From assembly GCA_937944035.1 (NCBI GenBank), contig CALDZQ010000108.1, positions 1 to 5,858 on the forward strand: a DNA stretch of 5,858 nt, given 5' to 3'. The notes below the pieces were generated by a model. The model was not told where the DNA came from. It made no database searches and worked only from the letters and a program-made list of their open reading frames with translations. Below, piece by piece: positions 1 through 4,641 of this stretch. The stretch is from an uncultured Neomegalonema sp. Lineage in GTDB: Bacteria; Pseudomonadota; Alphaproteobacteria; Rhodobacterales; Rhodobacteraceae. The position numbers were made by a program, and so were the translations under genes. Position 1 is the stretch's first letter. Each line of letters begins with the position of its first letter.

Positions 1-1
1 T

Positions 2-601
2 TTCGACCTTGATCCGGCGGTTGACGTTTCGAGCTTTGGTATCGATCTGGACTTCTATGCAGATAATACGGTTCACGAGATTTACGTGAACGACGTGCCG
101 CAGAGCGCGAGTATTGCGAGCGTGCCGCAGAATACCAGCAATCCCTATTTCTTTGCGGGTTTCACCAACGCAAACCGCGCTCAGACGAGTCTGCAAAATG
201 ACTTTGTGACCGGGCGCAACGAGATTGTGGTTCAGATCAAGTCTGCCGCATTTGCTTCCGGGTTCCTCGCGCAATCTGTGTCTGCGGGTCTTTGTAGTAC
301 GGATTATTCCGATGCTCCGGCGAGCTATGGCACGCCAAGTCACGGCATTATTCCCGGTATTCATCTTGGTGCAATCGCGCCGGATTCTGATCTGGCCGCG
401 CAACCGGGTACGGATGCGGACAAACGCGCGCAGAAATACTGTGACCTGCAAACGATGATCCATGAAGAAAACGGCATGGCAATTCCGATGCACCGCAACT
501 ACGTCGACGCGGCCGCTTCTCACGTCAAAGGCCGGACCGAAGTGCCTCTAAACAACTTCGGCGGCGCGGAATCGCCTGTCACCCTGTGGCGCGATTCCTA
601 A
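2..601 (+). CDS. Chimeric ORF: surface-protein (GEVED-like) fragment fused in frame to C-terminal tail of a peptide-binding protein; 5' end outside window
   Basis: The frame is open from base 2 to a TAA at 599-601 (199 residues visible). A GTG at 86 is a possible start, but the frame is open and similar in character upstream of it, so the gene more likely begins outside the window. Residues 1 to about 97 are rich in D, N, S, V and aromatics (FYADNTVHEIYVNDV, then a TGRNEIVVQIKS stretch), like a beta-sandwich extracellular domain. Residues 100 to about 139 (DYSDAPASYGTPSH, then IHLGAIAPDSD, ending GTDAD) look like the start of a GEVED-type domain of secreted or adhesin-like proteins, which normally continues into a D/G-rich acidic run. 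Instead, from about residue 138 the protein becomes ADKRAQKYCDLQTMIHEENG, IPMHRNYVDA, HVKG and LWRDS. These are hallmarks of the C-terminus of family 5 (DppA/OppA-like) binding proteins. Neither half is complete. Domain names are from memory of the families, without a search. Confidence 0.7.
   Translation, partial: FDLDPAVDVSSFGIDLDFYADNTVHEIYVNDVPQSASIASVPQNTSNPYFFAGFTNANRAQTSLQNDFVTGRNEIVVQIKSAAFASGFLAQSVSAGLCSTDYSDAPASYGTPSHGIIPGIHLGAIAPDSDLAAQPGTDADKRAQKYCDLQTMIHEENGMAIPMHRNYVDAAASHVKGRTEVPLNNFGGAESPVTLWRDS
413..601 (+). pseudogene. 3' remnant of a dipeptide/oligopeptide ABC substrate-binding protein gene (dppA-like)
   Basis: The last 62 codons before the dpp-type permease genes encode the usual end of a family 5 periplasmic solute-binding protein: a TDADKR..YCDLQ..IHEE helix, an IPM..NYVDA strand-turn, a VKG segment and a final W-x-DS. 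A complete protein of this family is about 500-550 residues, so nearly 90% is missing, including the signal peptide and both ligand-binding lobes. Position (immediately 5' of dppB) and orientation are exactly where the intact gene would sit, so this is the original operon's first gene truncated at its 5' side. The stub is joined in frame to an unrelated surface-protein sequence around 410-424. It cannot bind peptide on its own. It could be a true rearrangement or an assembly error. Confidence 0.65.
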
Positions 602-618
602 GCAACCTCTGACCCTGC

Positions 619-645
619 CGGCCCCGTTCAATGAGAGCGGGGCCG
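619..645 (+). promoter_or_regulatory. Intra-operon hairpin between binding-protein stub and dppB
   Basis: Bases 619-629 pair with 635-645 in an 11-bp GC-rich stem (core cggccccg/cggggccg, one G-U pair at 627/637) around a five-base loop. No U-run follows (next bases are atttcgc), so it is not a canonical intrinsic terminator. Hairpins here are common in importer operons. They protect the 3' end of the binding-protein mRNA or cause partial termination, so that the receptor is made in excess over the membrane subunits. That role is inference; the stem itself is seen directly. Confidence 0.6.
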
Positions 646-664
646 ATTTCGCAGAACTCTACTC

Positions 665-670
665 AGAGGG
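665..670 (+). promoter_or_regulatory. Ribosome binding site of dppB-like gene
   Basis: AGAGGG lies six bases before the ATG at 677 and supports that start. The start also gives a protein beginning with the short basic cytoplasmic tail (MTSLILKRLG) and first membrane helix typical of DppB/OppB permeases. Confidence 0.6.
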
Positions 671-676
671 CGCATA

Positions 677-1627
677 ATGACTTCTCTTATCCTCAAGCGG
701 CTCGGCATCGGTCTCATCACCGTGCTCGCCGTTTCCGTTATCATATTCTTCGGCACAAAAATCCTGCCCGGAGACGCCGCCCAAATCCGCATGGGACAAC
801 AAGCGACCGCTGAAAACGTTGCCGCCCTGCGCGAGAAACTCGGCCTCGATAAGTCCTACGTGATGCAATACCTCACATGGCTCGGCAATTTCGTGCGCGG
901 TGATCTGGGCATTTCGCTGTCCAGCGACGTTCCCATCGTCAACCTCATCAGCGACCGGTACCAGAACACCCTCTATGTCAGCGTCCTGACAGCCGTCATC
1001 GGCGTCCCGATCTCCCTGATGCTCGGCATCATGGCCGCGATGTTCCCCGGCAGCCTTTATGACCGGGTGCTGACTTTCATCTCCGTCACACTGGTTGCCG
1101 CCCCCGAATTTTTCACCGCCACTCTGATGGTCCTCCTGTTCGTTTTCGCACTGGGAATCGGCACAGCGGTGGTTGTTGGCAGCACGGAAGGCAAAGGGGT
1201 CTTTGAGCTGATTTCCCACTTCGCCCTCCCCATCACCACACTCTCCTTCGTCATCGCATCCCAGCTGATCCGCATGAGCCGCGCGGCGGTGCTGAACGTG
1301 ATGTCCTCGCCCTATATCGAAATGGCGATCCTCAAAGGCGTCCCGCGCAGGCGCATTATCTTCCGCCACGCCCTGCTCAACGCCATCGGCCCCATCGTCA
1401 ACGTCGTTGCCCTGAACCTCGCCTATCTGGTCACAGGGGTGATCGTGGTCGAGATCTATTTCGGCTATTCCGGCCTCGCAACGCTGATCGTTCAAGGTGT
1501 GCAAACCCGTGACTTCGTGCTGGTCCAGTGTCTCGGCATGATCTTCTGCCTGACCTACGTTGTCCTGATGCTGATCGCTGACATCGCCGCCTATGCGTCC
1601 AACCCCCGCCTGAGGCATCCAAAATGA
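677..1627 (+). CDS. dppB: ABC peptide transporter permease, DppB/OppB type
   Basis: 316 residues, the normal length for the family. It is one of two inner-membrane subunits that form the translocation path of a dipeptide/oligopeptide-class ABC importer. A first helix at about residues 9-27 is followed by a periplasmic region with the family's LREKLGLD and GDLGIS blocks (51-80). A cluster of helices follows at about 98-122, 133-160, 182-198, 238-260 and 281-305. The cytoplasmic EAA loop that docks onto the ATPase is at about 213-240 (YIEMAILKGVPRRRIIFRHA, then LLNAIGPIV), with the conserved G221 in place. The hydrophobic EIYFGYSGLATL segment before the last helix is also characteristic. The ATG has a good Shine-Dalgarno sequence, and the TGA overlaps the next gene's ATG, indicating translational coupling. 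Family assignment is firm; the transported substrate (dipeptide, oligopeptide, other small solute) cannot be read from the sequence, so the symbol denotes family only. Confidence 0.93.
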   Translation: MTSLILKRLGIGLITVLAVSVIIFFGTKILPGDAAQIRMGQQATAENVAALREKLGLDKSYVMQYLTWLGNFVRGDLGISLSSDVPIVNLISDRYQNTLYVSVLTAVIGVPISLMLGIMAAMFPGSLYDRVLTFISVTLVAAPEFFTATLMVLLFVFALGIGTAVVVGSTEGKGVFELISHFALPITTLSFVIASQLIRMSRAAVLNVMSSPYIEMAILKGVPRRRIIFRHALLNAIGPIVNVVALNLAYLVTGVIVVEIYFGYSGLATLIVQGVQTRDFVLVQCLGMIFCLTYVVLMLIADIAAYASNPRLRHPK

Positions 1628-2598
1628 GCACTACAGACACGCCGATTGGCGCGCATCCGGATATGCTTGGCGGTATGCCGGACGGAGACAAAACAGACCA
1701 CTTCGTCGCCCCCTATGACGAGGGCGTCAGCTTTGACGAGCTGCCCGACGCTCCGCCAAAGGCCCGGTTCCGCCTGACCACGACGGGCAAAATCGGTGCG
1801 TTTTTCGTCATCTTCTGGTTCTTCATCGCCGTCTTCGGCCCGATGCTCGCCCCGTATGGCGAGAACGACCTGCCCTTCCCGGACGCTTACAGCGAATTCC
1901 AGGTTCCCCAAGCGGGCGCATGGCTCGGCACAGATGTGCAAGACCGCGACATACTCTCGCGCATCATGTACGGCGCGGGCCGCACCATCGGCATTTCGGT
2001 CATCGCAACTCTGATCGCCTATTTCATCGGCGTGGTGCTGGGCATCGGCGCAGCCGTCTCCAGCCCCCGCGTCGATATGGTGATGAGCCGCATCAATGAC
2101 GCGTTTCTCAGCCTGCCCACGATCATGCTCGGCCTCGTGGTCGTCGCGGCGGTCGGCTCGTCCATTCCGGTGCTGATTATCACCGCCGGTTGCATCTACG
2201 CCTCCGTCGTCTTCCGCCTCGCCCGCGCCTTGGGGCAGGAGATAATGGTCATGGACTTCGTCGAGGCCGCCAAAGCGCGCGGCGAGGGCCGCTGGTGGAT
2301 CATCACGCGCGAGATATGGCCAAACGCCGCCATGCCGCTCATCACCGATTTCGGCCTGCGCCTGATCTACATCATCCTCTTCGTCTCCAGCCTCAGCTTT
2401 CTGGGCCTCGGCGTCCAGCCGCCACAAGCGGATTGGGGATCAATGGTCCGCGACAACCTCGGCGCGCTGCAATACGGGGCGTCCGTGATCCCCGTCCTTG
2501 CCCCCGCACTGGCCATCGCCACCCTGACCGTCGGCATCAACCTCGTCGTCGATGACATCTCCGCACAAAGCGGCGGCAAACTCTCGAAGAGGCTCTGA
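1624..2598 (+). CDS. dppC: ABC peptide transporter permease, DppC/OppC type
   Basis: 324 residues; the second membrane subunit, partner of the DppB-like protein. It starts at the ATG of an ATGA overlap with the preceding gene, with GAGG at 1612-1615 upstream. Residues 1-55 form an acidic, probably cytoplasmic N-terminal extension. The first helix is about 57-76, followed by a periplasmic segment with the family signature LGTDVQDRDILSRIMYGAGR (101-120). Further helices are near 121-146, 161-178, 181-199, 241-262 and 285-309. The EAA loop is at about 211-237 (DFVEAAKARGEGRWWIITRE, then IWPN) and contains the conserved EAA and G. The FLGLGVQPPQADWG block (259-272) is diagnostic for the DppC/OppC family. 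The extension is longer than in E. coli DppC, giving a slightly large total. Substrate unknown. Confidence 0.93.
   Translation: MSTTDTPIGAHPDMLGGMPDGDKTDHFVAPYDEGVSFDELPDAPPKARFRLTTTGKIGAFFVIFWFFIAVFGPMLAPYGENDLPFPDAYSEFQVPQAGAWLGTDVQDRDILSRIMYGAGRTIGISVIATLIAYFIGVVLGIGAAVSSPRVDMVMSRINDAFLSLPTIMLGLVVVAAVGSSIPVLIITAGCIYASVVFRLARALGQEIMVMDFVEAAKARGEGRWWIITREIWPNAAMPLITDFGLRLIYIILFVSSLSFLGLGVQPPQADWGSMVRDNLGALQYGASVIPVLAPALAIATLTVGINLVVDDISAQSGGKLSKRL
2586..2592 (+). promoter_or_regulatory. Ribosome binding site that fixes the ATPase start
   Basis: GAAGAGG lies inside the last codons of the dppC-like gene, seven bases before the ATG at 2600. It favours this ATG over an in-frame ATG at 2552, which would lie deep inside dppC and add 16 residues (MTSPHKAAANSRRGSD) with no family resemblance. 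Confidence 0.6.
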
Positions 2599-2599
2599 T

Positions 2600-4438
2600 A
2601 TGACAGACAGCCCAAATCAGAATGAAGTCATCTTTGAAGCCAAAAACCTGCAAATCAGCGCCATCCGCGACGACGGGACCGAGCTTCCCATCGTCAAAGG
2701 CGTCGATTTCAAGGTCCGTCGCGGCGAGGTCATCGCCCTGATCGGCGAGTCCGGTTCCGGCAAAACCACCATCTCCCTGTCCGCGCTCGGCTATTGCAAA
2801 CCGGGCCTCAAATTCGCGGGCGGCGAGGCGCTGCTCCTCGGCAAGGATGTCTCCAAGATGTCCACCGACGAGCTGCGCCCCTCGCGCGGCATCAACGTCG
2901 CCTATCTCGCCCAAAGCGCGGCGGCGACCTTCAACCCCTCGATCAAGATCAACGAGCAAGTCACCGAATCCCCCGTCCTGCACGGAACCAAAACCCAAGC
3001 GGAGGCGGATGAGAAGGCGCTGAAACTCTACCACGCCCTCGAACTCCCCGACCCCGAAAACATAGGCGACCGCTTTCCGCACCAGGTATCGGGCGGCCAA
3101 CTCCAGCGCCTCATGGCCGCAATGGCGCTATGTGGAGAGCCGGACCTGCTGGTCCTCGACGAACCCACCACCGCCCTCGACGTGACCACCCAGATCGAAG
3201 TCCTCAAAGCCTTCAAACAGGTCATCAAGGAGGAAGGCGCAGCCGCAATCTACGTCACCCACGACCTCGCCGTCGTGGCCCAAATCGCCGACCATATCGT
3301 CGTTCTCTACAACGGCGAGGTCAAAGAGGCCGGACCGACCGACATCATCATCAACCGCCCGCAACACCCCTACACAAAGCGCCTGATGAACGCGATCAAA
3401 CCGCTGCCGGAGGCCGGACAGGGCGAAAGCTCCAGCGACGAATACCTGCGCAAAGACCCCGCCTTAGAGGCCAAAGATGTCGACGCGGGCTATGGCGGTC
3501 TCGACGCGGACGGCACGCCCAAATTCCCCGTCCTGCGCGACATCAACGTCGCCATCGAGCGCGGCAAGACCGTCGGCATCATCGGCGAGTCCGGTTGCGG
3601 CAAGTCCACCCTCGCACGGGTTCTCGCGGGCCTCCTCCCCGCCGCCAGCGGCGAAGTCCTCCTCCACGGCAAGACCCTGCCCCCCGCCCTCGCCAACCGC
3701 ACCCGCGATCAGCTTCAAAAGGTGCAATTCGTCTATCAAATGGCCGATACCGCGCTAAACCCGCGCCAGAAGATCACCGACATCCTCGGTCGCCCCGTCG
3801 AGTTCTATCTCGGCTTGAAGGGCGCGGACAAACGCCAGCGCGTCGAAGAACTGCTCGATATGGTCGAGCTGCCGCGCCAATTCGCCGACCGCTATCCGCA
3901 CGAGCTGTCCGGGGGCCAGAAACAGCGCGTCAACCTCGCCCGCGCGCTGGCCGCCGAACCCGAAGTCGTGCTGTGCGACGAGGTCACATCGGCCCTCGAC
4001 ACAATCGTCGGCGCGAACGTGATCGAGCTGCTCAAACGCCTGCGCCGCGAGACGGGCGTGTCCTTCGTCTTCATCAGCCACGATCTCTCGACCGTCTCCA
4101 ACTTCGCGGATGAAATCGTCGTCCTCTACGCGGGCCGTGTGGCGGAGCAGGGATCAACCGATAAAGTCCTCTCGCCGCCATACCACCCCTACACCCGCCT
4201 GCTGGTGTCCTCCGTCCCCGAAACCCGCATCGGCTGGCTGGAAGAGGCCGCCCAAACCCGCGAGGCAAAAGCGGGCGTGGCGGGCGCGGTCAAGCTGACC
4301 AAGAAAGGCTGCCCGTTCTTCGAGCGCTGCCCGCTGGCCATCCCCGGAACCTGCGAAACCATCGACCCGCCCCAACGCCTCGACGGCGCAGGCCACATCA
4401 TCGAATGCCACCGCGAGGTCAGCGAGTTGGGAGGCTGA
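2600..4438 (+). CDS. Fused double ATP-binding subunit of peptide ABC transporter (DppD-DppF fusion)
   Basis: 612 residues from the ATG at 2600, one base after the dppC stop. It carries two complete cytoplasmic ABC ATPase domains, replacing separate DppD and DppF proteins. Domain 1: Walker A GESGSGKTT (49-57), Q-loop Q105, signature VSGGQLQR (163-170), Walker B LLVLDEPT (183-190), TALD D-loop, switch His221, then an oligopeptide-type HPYTKRLM tail (256-263). A hydrophilic linker spans about 268-290. Domain 2: Walker A GESGCGKST (329-337), Q-loop Q380, signature LSGGQKQR (436-443), Walker B VVLCDEVT (456-463), SALD (464-467), switch His494, then HPYTRLLV (529-536). Both sites look catalytically intact. 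Only the second domain is followed by a cysteine cluster (C571, C577, C585, C603) of the kind that binds an iron-sulfur cluster in Opp/Dpp ATPases. Fused ATPases are well known in this class, including GsiA. Substrate unknown. Confidence 0.94.
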   Translation: MTDSPNQNEVIFEAKNLQISAIRDDGTELPIVKGVDFKVRRGEVIALIGESGSGKTTISLSALGYCKPGLKFAGGEALLLGKDVSKMSTDELRPSRGINVAYLAQSAAATFNPSIKINEQVTESPVLHGTKTQAEADEKALKLYHALELPDPENIGDRFPHQVSGGQLQRLMAAMALCGEPDLLVLDEPTTALDVTTQIEVLKAFKQVIKEEGAAAIYVTHDLAVVAQIADHIVVLYNGEVKEAGPTDIIINRPQHPYTKRLMNAIKPLPEAGQGESSSDEYLRKDPALEAKDVDAGYGGLDADGTPKFPVLRDINVAIERGKTVGIIGESGCGKSTLARVLAGLLPAASGEVLLHGKTLPPALANRTRDQLQKVQFVYQMADTALNPRQKITDILGRPVEFYLGLKGADKRQRVEELLDMVELPRQFADRYPHELSGGQKQRVNLARALAAEPEVVLCDEVTSALDTIVGANVIELLKRLRRETGVSFVFISHDLSTVSNFADEIVVLYAGRVAEQGSTDKVLSPPYHPYTRLLVSSVPETRIGWLEEAAQTREAKAGVAGAVKLTKKGCPFFERCPLAIPGTCETIDPPQRLDGAGHIIECHREVSELGG

Positions 4439-4464
4439 GGATTGTAACTGCAGGGCCGGATTTC

Positions 4465-4504
4465 AAAAACATTCTCTTCCCCGCACTTGGTGCGGGGAAG
4501 AGAA
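4465..4504 (-). terminator. Intrinsic terminator, reading from gor; stem possibly shared with the dpp operon
   Basis: Bases 4472-4486 (ttctcttccccgcac) and 4490-4504 form a perfect 15-bp stem with a three-base loop (ttg). On the - strand the stem is followed by TGTTTTTG (4471-4464), a usable U-tract, so it fits an intrinsic terminator for transcripts coming from gor. It would stop them before they run antisense into the ATPase gene. On the + strand the stem is followed by cgaggg, with no U-run, so termination of the transporter operon there would be weaker or Rho-assisted. Confidence 0.6.
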
Positions 4505-4539
4505 CGAGGGTAACGGATGCGTCTTCCGCCCCACCTATA

Positions 4540-4583
4540 GCGTTTTCAAGGGCAATGGGTTCATTGCCCGACTCGGAAAACGC
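4540..4583. repeat. Two-tier imperfect palindrome (nested inverted repeats)
   Basis: An outer 8-bp pair, gcgttttc (4540-4547) with gaaaacgc (4576-4583), encloses an inner perfect 8-bp stem, gggcaatg (4550-4557) with cattgccc (4562-4569), around the loop ggtt. The unpaired bases between tiers are asymmetric (two on the left, six on the right), giving a bulged long hairpin. There is no U-run on either side typical of a terminator. It resembles the small dispersed intergenic palindromes of alphaproteobacterial genomes, but copy number could not be tested here. Confidence 0.45.
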
Positions 4584-4597
4584 GCTGAAACAAGAAG

Positions 4598-4641
4598 TTA
4601 GAGCATCCTGAATGATCCTTATATCGTTCAGGATGCTCTAA
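4598..4641 (-). terminator. Long palindrome overlapping the gor stop codon; probable gor terminator or dispersed repeat
   Basis: Bases 4598-4616 pair with 4623-4641 in a 19-bp stem with a single G-U pair (4613/4626) and a six-base loop (4617-4622). The gor stop codon (TAG, plus-strand 4638-4640) lies in one arm. Read on the - strand, the stem is followed by a moderately T-rich run (cttcttgttt, 4597-4588), so it could terminate gor transcription right at the end of translation. Its length and near-perfect symmetry also fit a mobile palindromic repeat inserted at the gene end. The sequence alone does not separate these two readings. Confidence 0.5.

Larger units (their letters stand above)
4439..4637. 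other. Convergent intergenic region with three inverted repeats, no gene
   Basis: 199 bases separate the stop of the + strand ATPase from the stop of the - strand gor. No convincing coding sequence is present: the one + strand frame through it (from 4405) starts inside the ATPase gene and has no ribosome site. The region is dominated by three independent hairpin-forming sequences at 4472-4504, 4540-4583 and 4598-4641, described separately. No promoter pattern was recognised, as expected between two converging genes. Confidence 0.7.

Noticed and set aside
86..88. GTG as the true start of the first ORF
   Set aside because: The frame is open to the left edge and residues before it (FDLDPAVDV, then FGIDLDFYADN) read continuously with the same beta-rich domain. 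No Shine-Dalgarno sequence precedes it.
659..1618. Long open frame (319 codons) on the - strand opposite dppB
   Set aside because: It is the antisense shadow of a GC-rich membrane-protein gene. The translation is extremely rich in D, G, H, Q and E with no recognisable domain and no ribosome site, while the + strand frame is a clear permease.
1591..2427. Long open frame (278 codons) on the - strand opposite dppC
   Set aside because: Same low-complexity D/H/E-rich antisense artefact. The + strand encodes a complete DppC-like permease.
2552..2599. Upstream ATG giving a 628-residue ATPase
   Set aside because: It would overlap dppC by 47 bases and add 16 residues without family resemblance. The ATG at 2600 has a strong GAAGAGG at the right distance and starts one base after the dppC stop.
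2742..3610. Near-identical DNA around the two Walker A motifs (about 2742-2764 and 3582-3604) as a recent duplication
   Set aside because: The match is confined to the codons of the conserved GESGxGK motif. The rest of the two domains has diverged, so motif constraint plus biased codon use explains it.
3130..4113. 327-codon + strand frame inside the ATPase gene
   Set aside because: Out-of-frame shadow made almost wholly of R, P, H, Q and G, which is what GC-rich codons give when shifted. The true frame carries all ABC ATPase motifs.
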